Assembly: GCA_965220245.1 (NCBI GenBank)
Contig: CBDCPI010000009.1
Location: 1-55,715, forward strand
Length of the DNA: 55,715 nt
Reading direction: 5' to 3'
Origin: CBDCPI01 sp965220245
GTDB lineage: Bacteria > Chloroflexota > Dehalococcoidia > Lucifugimonadales > UBA3495
The position numbers and the translations under genes are program-made. Below the pieces are notes generated by a model that was not told where the DNA came from, made no database searches, and worked only from the letters and a program-made list of their open reading frames with translations. Shown here piece by piece: positions 14,996 to 22,981 of the stretch (positions are counted from its first letter, which is position 1; each line of letters starts with the position of its first letter).

Positions 14996-16228
14996 TCACT
15001 CGAACACCCCGGCGATGGCGCACTCCGCCAACTCGTCGTCGGGCATTCCCAGAACGTCCCCCAGAATATACGTCAGGTCGGCGCCCAACTCGGGAGCGCC
15101 CCGGGTCACCCTGCCGGGGGTACGCGACAGCTTGTAAGGGGCCGCCTCTACGATTCGAGCCACACCCCCGGCGTCGGGGACTCGGCGGAAAAAGCCCCGG
15201 CTTTTCAGTTGGGGGTCTTGCGCCAAGTCGGCGCCCGATTGGGCCACCCCCGCCGCGGTCCCGGACGCTTGAAGCCGGTGCATGACCTCCTCGGCAGTAC
15301 AGCCCAGAGTCCACGATTCCACCAAGCCGTCCAGAGCGTCCGCGTGTTGCTGGCGGTTGCCCACTGACTGGAACCGCTCGTCCTCAGCCCAAGGCGGACT
15401 GCCGATAGCCGTGGTGAAGGCTTGCCATTCCTCGTCAGTAAACACCGCGATGGCTACCCAACGGTCGTCCCCTCGGCACCGGTAGACGCCATGAGGCGCC
15501 CCGCCGCCGTGGGGGAGACGGTTGCCGCTCCGTTGCCGGTCCGGATCGGACGGGTTGGCGCTCAAGTCCAACACCAGGGTTTCCAGTAGGGAAGACAAGG
15601 ACTCCAACTGGGAAAGGTCTATCCACTGGCCCTGACCGGTGCGGGCGCGATGAATCAGCGCCAGCAATACCGCTTGGGCGCCAGCCATGCCGCCCACCGC
15701 ATCGCTGTAGGCGCTGGCCGGGCCGCAAGGGTCGGTGTTTGGAAAACCCGTTTGGTAGGTGATGCCGGACCACGCTTGGAGCGTCTGCCCGTAGCTGACC
15801 CGGTCTTTCCAGGGTCCGGTGCGGCCGAGGCCCGACATGCTCAGCATCACAATGTCGGGCCGGATTTGCCGCAGGCTCTCGTAGTCCATTCCCCAGCCGG
15901 GCATCACCCGGCCGCTGAAGTTTTCGGCAACTACGTCAGACACTGCCACCAATCGCTTGGCGATGGCAATCCCCTCGGGAGTTTTCATGTTCAGGGAGAT
16001 GGACAGCTTTCCCGCGTTCCAGTTGTGCCGTTGCCCTAAGCCCCGAGCGGTCCTGGAACCGGGCCCGCCAACCACTGCCAGGGCTTGATTGGACTCGACT
16101 TTAATGACCTCGGCGCCTTGGTCCGCCAGGATGCGGGTGGCGGAAGGTCCGGCATGGATCCAAGTAAAGTCCAATACCCGGATACCCTGTAGCACGAGGC
16201 TGCCGGAGGCCGGATTAGCTCCGTCCAC
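14996..16228 (-). CDS. CaiB/BaiF family CoA-transferase with catalytic Asp
   Basis: Class III CoA-transferase, 410 aa, moving CoA between carboxylic acids. Family features are VLDFTWIHAGP near the N-terminus, ADQGAEVIKVE (35-45), the NWNAGKLSISLNMKTPEG stretch (69-86) and RTGQGQWIDLS (196-206). D176 in AYSDAVGG sits where formyl-CoA transferase has its catalytic Asp169. The GTG start at 16228 follows the neighbour's stop by 3 nt, so the two CoA-transferases are one transcription unit and may form a heteromer. Donor and acceptor acids are unknown. Confidence 0.92.
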   Translation of the reverse strand: MDGANPASGSLVLQGIRVLDFTWIHAGPSATRILADQGAEVIKVESNQALAVVGGPGSRTARGLGQRHNWNAGKLSISLNMKTPEGIAIAKRLVAVSDVVAENFSGRVMPGWGMDYESLRQIRPDIVMLSMSGLGRTGPWKDRVSYGQTLQAWSGITYQTGFPNTDPCGPASAYSDAVGGMAGAQAVLLALIHRARTGQGQWIDLSQLESLSSLLETLVLDLSANPSDPDRQRSGNRLPHGGGAPHGVYRCRGDDRWVAIAVFTDEEWQAFTTAIGSPPWAEDERFQSVGNRQQHADALDGLVESWTLGCTAEEVMHRLQASGTAAGVAQSGADLAQDPQLKSRGFFRRVPDAGGVARIVEAAPYKLSRTPGRVTRGAPELGADLTYILGDVLGMPDDELAECAIAGVFE

Positions 16229-16231
16229 GGC

Positions 16232-17476
16232 CTAGATTGCTCCGGCGCTGAACAAGACTTCCAGTTCTCCCGGCATCATACCCAGTTCACCGCAATAAAT
16301 CTCACGGTTGTGTTGCCCAATGCTGGGCGCAGGTTCTCTCAAGGCCCAAGGAGACCGGGACAGCTTGTAGGGTGCTCCCGGATAAACCAAGGACACATCT
16401 CGTTCCGTATCATAAACCTCGGAGAAGAAACCCCGGTCCCATAACTGTTCGTTGTCTAGCACCTCGCTGGCGGTCACCACCGGCCCCCAGGGGTGATGGT
16501 GGGCCTGTCCCCACTCGGTTATCTCTTCCCGGGTGTGCCCCATGGCCCATTCTTGAATCAACTCTTCGATGTGTTGGGAATGCTCACCCCGGAGGATGAA
16601 ACGGTCATTGTACTTCTCCGACATCAGGTCGCCAGCCATGCCCTCCCGGTCCATCCAGGCACGGAGGTCGTCCCAGGCCTGTTGGGTGTTGGTGGTAATG
16701 CTCACGTAGCCGTCTTGGCAACGCCAAGTGGCGATGAACTGCCCGCCGTGGCGAAACCCGCACCGCACCGCCGGTATACCGTCGTAGTTATAGGCTGTGT
16801 TGACGTGCTCGGTGGTGGCCGCCACTGCCTCTTGCATAGAGACGTCGACATGCTGTCCGGCTCCCGTGGACAAGCGATGGTACAAGGCCAGCAGGATGGC
16901 GATGAAGGCCCGGTTGGAAGTGGTGTGGTAGGCTTGCGACCCCCATAAACGAGTGGGTGGAGTGTGGGGCCAACCGGTAACGTACAAGTAGCCGCCCATA
17001 GCGAAGCCGGTCAGGTCGGTGGACTTGAAGTCTTTGTAGGGGCCGGTCTGGCCGTAAGGGGTGAGCGAGGCGTAGATGAGTCCGGGGTTACCGGTCTCTA
17101 GGTGAAGATGCCCTAAGCCGATGGACTCCAGGTAGCCCGGCGGGCAGGTTTCCAGGAAGACATCGGCGCTGGAGGCCAAGTGTCTAAGCAGAGCCCTGCC
17201 GTCACGAGTATCAATGTTCAGAGTGATACTGCGTTTGTTGGTGTTGAAGTGCAGCCAATGGAGGCTGGATTCCGGGTCAAGCCGGTGCGGCAGAAAAGGC
17301 CCGATGCGCCGCATGGGGTCCCCGCCGGGCGGCTCCACCTTGACCACATCGGCGCCCATGTCGGCCAGCAACTTGCCGCAGTAGATTCCCAGCGGGCCGG
17401 ACAGGTCCAGCACCCGGTAGCCGCTCAAGGGCTGCCTTGGCGGAGAATACCGGGCTTGACCAGCCACCGCGGTCAA
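16232..17476 (-). CDS. CaiB/BaiF family CoA-transferase lacking the catalytic Asp
   Basis: Class III CoA-transferase family, 414 aa. It has VLDLSGPLGIYCGKLLADMG, VVKVEPPGGD (44-53) and the STGAGQHVDVSMQEA stretch. At the place of the catalytic Asp (D176 of the neighbouring paralogue) it has Y183-H184 (GSQAYHTTSNRA), so by eye the acid that carries the acyl anhydride is missing. It could be a structural subunit of a heteromeric transferase, as in the two-subunit enzymes BbsEF and SmtAB. TTG start at 17476 after AAGGG; GTG three codons later is possible. It is immediately upstream of the Asp-containing partner. Confidence 0.9.
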   Translation of the reverse strand: MTAVAGQARYSPPRQPLSGYRVLDLSGPLGIYCGKLLADMGADVVKVEPPGGDPMRRIGPFLPHRLDPESSLHWLHFNTNKRSITLNIDTRDGRALLRHLASSADVFLETCPPGYLESIGLGHLHLETGNPGLIYASLTPYGQTGPYKDFKSTDLTGFAMGGYLYVTGWPHTPPTRLWGSQAYHTTSNRAFIAILLALYHRLSTGAGQHVDVSMQEAVAATTEHVNTAYNYDGIPAVRCGFRHGGQFIATWRCQDGYVSITTNTQQAWDDLRAWMDREGMAGDLMSEKYNDRFILRGEHSQHIEELIQEWAMGHTREEITEWGQAHHHPWGPVVTASEVLDNEQLWDRGFFSEVYDTERDVSLVYPGAPYKLSRSPWALREPAPSIGQHNREIYCGELGMMPGELEVLFSAGAI

Positions 17477-17612
17477 TCAGACCCTTCCCGGACCGGCCAG
17501 CCCGTTCTTACGGCAAGCGCCTTCGCTGCCGAGAAACGGCGGCCCGAACCGGTAGGACTTCCCGGAATCTCCCAGCAGGCGGCGGGCCACTGCGGTTGGT
17601 TGGGACATACTT

Positions 17613-17990
17613 TTAATAGGTCTTTATTTCCAGAACGTGGCCGTTGGGGTCTTTGAAATAGACCGCCTTGCCCATTCCCTTGGCGCCCATGGTCATGCCC
17701 GGACCCTTCATGTTTTCTTGGTCGTAGGGGGCGTCCCCGTAAGGGATGCCCGATTCCCGGATATTGGCGAAGGCCGTATCGAACTCTGTCGGCTCCATAG
17801 CAAAGGCGTAATGGATGCTGCGGAAGTCGTCCGAGTTTCTGAAGTCCAGGGTGAACCCCTCGTTGACTCTAACCGCTAGAAAAGGACCAACCTCTCCCAA
17901 GTCTTCAAATCCGAAAATCCGGCTGTAGAATTCCACCGCCTCTTCCCTGTCCCGGACCGGGACAATGGTGTGGTCCAGCACTGTCGCCAT
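17613..17990 (-). CDS. VOC family protein (glyoxalase/dioxygenase fold)
   Basis: 125-aa single vicinal-oxygen-chelate protein. The three putative metal ligands are H7 (LDHTIV), H60 (SIHYAF) and E121 (HVLEI), the common two-His-one-Glu set. KDPNGHVLEI is the typical C-terminal strand. Substrate unknown; this fold covers glyoxalases, extradiol dioxygenases and epimerases. It lies upstream of the CoA-transferase pair on the same strand. Confidence 0.85.
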   Translation of the reverse strand: MATVLDHTIVPVRDREEAVEFYSRIFGFEDLGEVGPFLAVRVNEGFTLDFRNSDDFRSIHYAFAMEPTEFDTAFANIRESGIPYGDAPYDQENMKGPGMTMGAKGMGKAVYFKDPNGHVLEIKTY

Positions 17991-18148
17991 AGCTTTACCC
18001 CTTTTAGATTAAGCCCTTTAGATTGGAACTCTCCGGGACGCTTCGGCAGGCCCGGAGGAGCCTCTGATCGGCCCTGGTAGCGCCTACTTATGGTACTCTA
18101 TTGATTGCTTCCAAGAATGTCAATTTACCGCTGCCGGGGTCTGAAAAC

Positions 18149-18341
18149 TACTGATGCGTGAATAAGTTTCTAAACTGTTCTCCCCCTCGTCTTTCCGGCG
18201 AAGGCCGGAATCCAGGACCGTTCTCCGCCAGCTACGCCTGTCCTGAGCTTGTCGAAGGGTTCTTTGTCCTCAGGATTTCTGGATTCCGGCTCAAGGCCGG
18301 AAAGACGAAGGCTGGTTTAGATAATCGTTCACGCATTAGTA
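18149..18341. mobile_element. Palindromic MITE-like element, copy M2
   Basis: Nearly identical to M1: starts TACTGATGCGTGAATAAGTT, ends ACGCATTAGTA followed by AAAGACTCT. The internal pair CCGGCGAAGGCCGGAATCC / GGATTCCGGCTCAAGGCCGG and the TCCTGAGCTTGTCGAAGG core are conserved. It fills the gap between the VOC gene and the nitroreductase gene. Confidence 0.75.
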
Positions 18342-18391
18342 AAAGACTCTGGGATGAGGTGTAACCTACTTAGACCATAGGAGATTTAATT

Positions 18392-19015
18392 GTGGCAGAT
18401 ATAGGTTTGTTTGAGGCGATCCATAGCCAACGCTCCTTCACCCGCTTCCGGCCGGACCCGGTCCCCAAAGAGGCTATCGACCAGATTATCGACGCCGCCA
18501 CCAAGGCTCCCAACGGGGGCAACCGCCAACCCTGGGAATTTATCGCCATCACCGAACCCGAGGTCGTTGCCCAGGTTGGCGGGGTGTACAAAGACGTCTG
18601 GCTGAACGCTATGGGGCACGAGCCGCCGCCCAACGAGTCCCCGGCCTACAAGGCGGCCCGCTATCTGGCCCATCACATGCCGGAAGCCCCGGCCCTGATC
18701 TTAATCTGCGCCGACCACGGGGGCACGTCTCCGACTACCGAGGGAGACCCCTTTGTACGAGGGAGCCAAGCCTCGTCTATTTGGCCGGCGGCCCAGAACC
18801 TGTTCTTGGCGGCCCGCGCCTTGGGACTGGGGACCCGCTTGACTACCGCCCATACTAGGGGTGAGCAACGGGTAAAGGACATTTTGGGTATCCCGGACCA
18901 CGTGGAAACGGTGATGCTCACGCCCCTGGGCTACCCCCGGGGGAATTTCGGCCCGGTGCAGCGCCGCGCGGCGTCGGAGGTTACCTCCTACAACCGCTAC
19001 GGCAACCGGGGTTAA
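18392..19015 (+). CDS. Nitroreductase family FMN oxidoreductase
   Basis: 207-aa nitroreductase-fold flavoprotein, probably FMN- and NAD(P)H-dependent. The FMN phosphate-contacting HSQRSFTRFRP (11-21) and APNGGNRQPWEF (39-50) segments are clear, and the second half has AAQNLFLAARALGLGT. GTG start at 18392 with AGGAGA 7 nt upstream. The gene ends overlapping the convergent SDR gene by 4 nt. Substrate unknown; members reduce nitroaromatics, quinones, enones or act as dehalogenases. Confidence 0.92.
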   Translation: MADIGLFEAIHSQRSFTRFRPDPVPKEAIDQIIDAATKAPNGGNRQPWEFIAITEPEVVAQVGGVYKDVWLNAMGHEPPPNESPAYKAARYLAHHMPEAPALILICADHGGTSPTTEGDPFVRGSQASSIWPAAQNLFLAARALGLGTRLTTAHTRGEQRVKDILGIPDHVETVMLTPLGYPRGNFGPVQRRAASEVTSYNRYGNRG

Positions 19016-19767
19016 AACCCCCAGGTCTTCCCGAAGTCGGCCCGAAGCAACAGTTGGCCGGTCATCGAACGGGCGTCCTGCAATGCCAGGTATACGGCGC
19101 TGGGTCCGACTTCATCAGGGTCGACGCGCAGATGCCAGTCCCTTTGGGTCCAAGGAATGGCGGCCGAGCCTTCGCTGCGCAGGCCGCCGGGGCTCAGGAT
19201 GTTCACCGCGATGTTGTGCTCCCGCACTTCGTCGGCCAAGCAATAGCTGAACATGTGCAGGGCGGCTTTGGTGGAGCTGTAAAGCACGCCGCCGCCCTGC
19301 TTGGGGTCATCGGCCATCCGGGAGCCGATGTTGATGATGCTGCCGCTTTGCTGCCGGACCATTGTCGGCAGCACCGCCCGGGTGACTAGATAAGGCCCGG
19401 TGACGTTGACCTCTACCAGTTCCTTCCAGCGGGCCGGTGGAATCTCCAGCAGCGTTTGCCCCAAGACCATCGCCCCGGCGTTGTTTACCAGCACGTCTAT
19501 ATGGCCGTACCGCTCCAGCACCTGGCGCACCAAGTGTTCGACCTGCGACTCCTCAGTCACATCGCAGGCCAAGGCCAAAACTTCGCCGCCCTCAGCCTGA
19601 ATGTCCCGGGCGGTTTCCATCACCGTCCCCGGTAGCCCGGTGGGTGACTGGACCCGGGCGCTGATCACGACCTTGGCCCCTTCCCGGGCGTAAGCCTTGG
19701 CGATGGCCCGGCCCAGCCCTCGGCTGCTGCCGGTAACTATAGCTACCTTCCCCGCCATCTTGGCCAT
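19012..19767 (-). CDS. SDR family oxidoreductase
   Basis: 251-aa classical SDR. Cofactor motif TGSSRGLG (12-19), NNAGA, active-site Ser in NIGSRM and YSSTK. Last gene of a minus-strand run (SDR 21111, SnoaL-like 20241, this gene), spaced by 10-55 nt. It overlaps the convergent nitroreductase by 4 nt. The C-terminal MTGQLLLRADFGKTWGF is unusual in lacking the common DGG. Substrate unknown. Confidence 0.9.
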   Translation of the reverse strand: MAKMAGKVAIVTGSSRGLGRAIAKAYAREGAKVVISARVQSPTGLPGTVMETARDIQAEGGEVLALACDVTEESQVEHLVRQVLERYGHIDVLVNNAGAMVLGQTLLEIPPARWKELVEVNVTGPYLVTRAVLPTMVRQQSGSIINIGSRMADDPKQGGGVLYSSTKAALHMFSYCLADEVREHNIAVNILSPGGLRSEGSAAIPWTQRDWHLRVDPDEVGPSAVYLALQDARSMTGQLLLRADFGKTWGF

Positions 19768-19776
19768 CTCTTCCCC

Positions 19777-20241
19777 CTAGGCGAACCGGGTTTTCACCCA
19801 GCCCTCTTCGAAAGGAGTCCAGAAGTGGGAGGTCAGTCTCAAGTGCTTGAACTTCCACTCGCCGTCTACTCTGACGTAGTCTTCGTCGTAGCGGGCGGCG
19901 CCCCAGACTGCCCGTTCGCCATCGGCAAAGGTGCAGGGCTGGAACAGGTACCAAGTGCCGTTGGCGGTATCGCCGTTTACCTCGATGATCGGGTTGGTAA
20001 CCATGTGAATCGCGAAGGGCAGGCGCTGCGGGGCCCGCTGGAAGAAACTGCGGATTTCCTCGCGGCCATCGGCCCTGCCGCGGATACCCCCGTCCCAGAT
20101 GGCATCCTCGACGAATAGGTTGGCTAAACCGTCGGCGTCGTAGTTGTCGTCGCAGTAGGCGCAATAGCGGCGTTTGAGCCTCTTGATGTCCTCAATGTCC
20201 TCCAAGACTTTGATTCGCTGCTCCAAGCTCTCCAAGCTCAT
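19777..20241 (-). CDS. SnoaL/NTF2-like protein
   Basis: 154 aa with the cystatin-like alpha+beta cone fold of SnoaL/NTF2 proteins. The helix IEDIKRLKRRYCAYCDDNYD and VEDAIWDGG, then HMVTNPIIEVNGDTANG and DEDYVRVDGEWKFKHLRLTSHFWTPFEEGW are typical. Proteins of this sort act as small hydratases, isomerases or as ring-hydroxylase beta-like subunits. The position between two SDR genes in one operon suggests a step in the same pathway. Function not assignable further. Confidence 0.85.
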   Translation of the reverse strand: MSLESLEQRIKVLEDIEDIKRLKRRYCAYCDDNYDADGLANLFVEDAIWDGGIRGRADGREEIRSFFQRAPQRLPFAIHMVTNPIIEVNGDTANGTWYLFQPCTFADGERAVWGAARYDEDYVRVDGEWKFKHLRLTSHFWTPFEEGWVKTRFA

Positions 20242-20295
20242 GGCTTCCTCCTATCGATTTGGCGGCCGGTGGCGACCAAGCGGCAAAAAATCGAA

Positions 20296-21111
20296 TCACG
20301 CGGCTTGGCCGCCGTCCATGTCGATGCACTGGCCGACAATGAACTCCGCTTCTTTGCTGCAAAGCCAAGCGATGAAGTTTCCGATCTCCTCCGGCTGTCC
20401 GGCCCGGCCCAAAGGGATGGTTTCCAACCGGGAATGCCACTCCCGGCTCCGGGGGAACCCGTATAGAGCGTCATTCCGGGAGGTATCACTGGTGCCGGGA
20501 CTGACGCCGTTCACCCGAATCCCGTAGGGCGCCAGGGCCTTACCGGCTTTGTGGGTAAAGGTAGCCAGGGCCCCGCTGGCGGTGGCGTAGGCTAGGTCGG
20601 TAGGACGGCTGATCTTGGCTTCCACCGACACTACGTTCACAATGCTGCCGCCTTTACCTTGGCGCAGCATCGCTTGGACCACCGCCTGGGTGCAGAGAAA
20701 GGCGCCGGTCACCTTGATGTCCAAGACCGTCCGCCAAGCGTCTTCAGTCAACTCTTCGAGAGGGGCCCAAGCCGCCAAGCGGGGCGCACTGGCGTTGTTC
20801 ACCAAGAAATCGATACGTCCAAACCGGGCAACCGTCTTTTCGACCATGTCCCGGACTTGGTCCGCTTTGGCAACGTCCGCCACCAGAGGCAAAGCGCCGC
20901 ATCCGAGCTGCGTAATCTCCGAGGCCACACTCTCGATGTCCTGCCACCCGGCTTCCTGTTCATCCGGCGGGAAGCTCTGGCGGTCACGTCCGGTGCCTGT
21001 GACAGTCACGTGAGCGCCCTGTCGGGCAAAGGCCAGAGCGGCCGCTCTGCCGATACCGCGCATTCGGCCTGCCCCGGTTACCAAGGCTACCTTTCCTTCG
21101 AAGTTGCCCAT
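20296..21111 (-). CDS. SDR family protein with altered active site
   Basis: 271-aa SDR with cofactor motif TGAGRMRGIG (13-22), NNASAP and IDFLVNN, so the Rossmann part looks intact. At the catalytic site the Tyr is followed by A-T-A-S (LAYATASGAL) instead of YxxxK: the lysine is replaced by serine. The nucleotide sequence confirms this codon (AGC). It is otherwise full length, ending GQCIDMDGGQAA. It resembles the SDR at 39613 in its early GWQ segment. Could be a pseudoenzyme or a relaxed-chemistry SDR. Upstream of the SnoaL-like gene by 55 nt. Confidence 0.9.
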   Translation of the reverse strand: MGNFEGKVALVTGAGRMRGIGRAAALAFARQGAHVTVTGTGRDRQSFPPDEQEAGWQDIESVASEITQLGCGALPLVADVAKADQVRDMVEKTVARFGRIDFLVNNASAPRLAAWAPLEELTEDAWRTVLDIKVTGAFLCTQAVVQAMLRQGKGGSIVNVVSVEAKISRPTDLAYATASGALATFTHKAGKALAPYGIRVNGVSPGTSDTSRNDALYGFPRSREWHSRLETIPLGRAGQPEEIGNFIAWLCSKEAEFIVGQCIDMDGGQAA

Positions 21112-21150
21112 AAAACCTCCGGGAATCCTGTGAACCCATAAGGCCCATAG

Positions 21151-21230
21151 AATGCTGGTTAGCTCAAATGCTGGTTAGCTCAAATGCTGGTTAGCTCGAA
21201 TGCTGGTTAGCTCGAATGCTGGTTAGCTCA
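21151..21230. repeat. Tandem repeat, 5 x 16 bp
   Basis: Five consecutive copies of AATGCTGGTTAGCTCA, the last base of each being A or G. The last copy contains the stop codon (TGA on the minus strand) of the SDR gene at 21228-22010. No spacers, so it is not CRISPR. Confidence 0.9.
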
Positions 21231-22010
21231 TAGAGAGGTCCAACCTCCGTCGACTATCAGCAGATGGCCGGTGGTGGCGGCAGCCGAAGGGCTGGCCAGA
21301 TAGATGGCGGCTCCCACCAGTTCCTCGGGCTCCATCCGCCGCCCCAATGGCATGTGAGCGGCTAAGTCCTGCTCCACCTCCGCCTCGCTGCGGGGGTCGG
21401 CCGCCAGCATTCCCGGGGTGTTGGTCGGCCCCGGACCGATGGCGTTAACGGTTATCCCGTACTTGGTCCACTCTAAGGCCAAGACCCGGGTCAAGTTGGC
21501 TACGCCGGCCTTGCTGGCGCAATAGGCCGCCCGGGAAGACCGGGCGACGATAGCGAGTTGGGAGGCAATGTTGATGATCCGGCCTCCGCCCTGCTCGATC
21601 ATGGGCCCGGCCGCGGCTTGAGCACAAAAGAAGACGCCCTTCAGGTTGGTGTCCACCACCGTGTCCCAGTCGTCCTCGGTGACTTCCAAGGCCGGCTTAC
21701 GGCGGCGGATGCCAGCGTTGTTAACCAAAATGTCCAGCCGGCCAAAGTCAGTGACGACCTCGCCGATGGCGGACTTGATGTTACCCAAGTCCAGCACGTC
21801 TAAGGCATAAGTCCGGCTTTGGCAGCCCAAGTCTTCAATCTGCTGCTGCACCGCCGACGCATCTTCCAGCCTCTGGGGTATATCCGACACCGCCACCGCC
21901 GCTCCGGCTTGCGCCAGCCCGATGGCCAGCGCGCTGCCGATGCCCCGGGCCGATCCGGTAACCAGGGCCACTTTTCCTTCTAAACTAAGACCGGCATAAG
22001 CCATAGCCAC
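21228..22010 (-). CDS. SDR family oxidoreductase
   Basis: 260-aa classical SDR, cofactor motif TGSARGIG (17-24), NNAGIRRR, YCASK active site and GGRIINIASQ. Close to 3-oxoacyl-ACP reductase and gluconate dehydrogenase-like SDRs in pattern (VTEDDWDTVVDTNLKG), ending LIVDGGWTSL. The stop codon lies inside a tandem repeat array. Preceded by a VOC gene on the same strand. Substrate unknown. Confidence 0.9.
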   Translation of the reverse strand: MAMAYAGLSLEGKVALVTGSARGIGSALAIGLAQAGAAVAVSDIPQRLEDASAVQQQIEDLGCQSRTYALDVLDLGNIKSAIGEVVTDFGRLDILVNNAGIRRRKPALEVTEDDWDTVVDTNLKGVFFCAQAAAGPMIEQGGGRIINIASQLAIVARSSRAAYCASKAGVANLTRVLALEWTKYGITVNAIGPGPTNTPGMLAADPRSEAEVEQDLAAHMPLGRRMEPEELVGAAIYLASPSAAATTGHLLIVDGGWTSL

Positions 22011-22229
22011 AGCTCTCCTTCTGATTCTATAGCGGCCCTAAAACGCAGGGCCGCAGTCCAATGCCAGACCGGTTGGCCTCACCCAAGCGCAACAAGGAGC
22101 TTGGGCGAAGCGTCGCCGTGGTGCTTCTGCCGGACCACTCTTGAACAAGACAGTTGCTCAAGTCCTATTTGGAAGTAACATCACCCAGACTTCGCCCGGC
22201 TTGCCCACTGGCCCAGACCGGCGCTTCGG

Positions 22230-22613
22230 CTACTGGGCTTGCACCAACTCGATACGCACGTTGTCCGGCCCCTCGATGTAGGAAATCTTGTTGCCGGATG
22301 CCGATTGGGTTACCGGCATCAAGACGCCCACTCCTTGGGCCTCCAGCCGGGCCATTACCCCTTCGATGTCGTCGGTATCGAAGCCGAAGTGCTCCAAGCC
22401 GTAATGAGAAACGGCAGTCCCTTCCGGCAGTGTTTCACCGGCGGGAGCGCTGGTCACGTTAATGCGGACCCCTTCAATATCCAGCCGCACCGTCTGGGAA
22501 CCCCCGAGCCCTTGGCCTTCCCCCACGATTTGGGCGCCGAAGGTGTCTACGTACCATTGGGCGGTTACTTTGGGATCGTGGGCTTTTAAGTGGATGTGGT
22601 TAACTCGAAACAT
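22230..22613 (-). CDS. VOC family protein
   Basis: 127 aa, single VOC module. Candidate metal ligands are H8 (VNHIHLK), H75 (YGLEHFGF) and E122 (VRIEL). Has GPDNVRIELV near the end, like methylmalonyl-CoA epimerase and glyoxalase relatives. The ATG at 22613 has GGGGAAGGAAG just upstream; a start at 22667 adds unrelated residues. Reaction unknown. Confidence 0.85.
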   Translation of the reverse strand: MFRVNHIHLKAHDPKVTAQWYVDTFGAQIVGEGQGLGGSQTVRLDIEGVRINVTSAPAGETLPEGTAVSHYGLEHFGFDTDDIEGVMARLEAQGVGVLMPVTQSASGNKISYIEGPDNVRIELVQAQ

Positions 22614-22768
22614 CTTCCTTCCCCTAGGCGAATTTGTTCGGAAGTACCGGTGCGGCGCTTCCAACAAAAGGCACTGGCTGCCCGGCTAGCATAACATAAG
22701 CTGCCGCAATTCGAGGGTGATGCGGGGACAACGGCAAGGCAATCGCATTTTGACTAGGCACGGCCACT

Positions 22769-22855
22769 AGGCGCCCACAAGGGGCGCCCCTACGATGGTG
22801 GTGATGCCGGATGGTGGCGATGCCGAAATGTAGGGGCAACCCTTGTGGTTGTCCT
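22769..22855. repeat. Palindromic element P1 (GTAGGGGC family)
   Basis: About 87 bp with inverted arms: AGGCGCCCACAAGGGGCGCC continuing CCTAC on the left, and GTAGGGGCAACCCTTGTGGT continuing TGTCCT on the right. The middle holds two GATGGTG-like units. A very similar copy is at 53985-54055 and a shorter one nested at 52283-52338. It lies in the VOC-MFS gap. Confidence 0.75.
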
Positions 22856-22981
22856 GTCCGCTCGCCGGGCCTTGCCGGGTCTTGGACTTGAAGGAACCAT
22901 AGTCAGGACGTAGAATCAGCCGGGACCAAGCGGTGAGACAGCAACGCACGGCGCAACGGGATGCGGGCTTAGGAGAAATTC

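Noticed and set aside
21151..21230. Five-unit repeat as a CRISPR array
   Set aside because: Units are directly adjacent with no spacers, only 16 bp long, and no cas gene is in the window.
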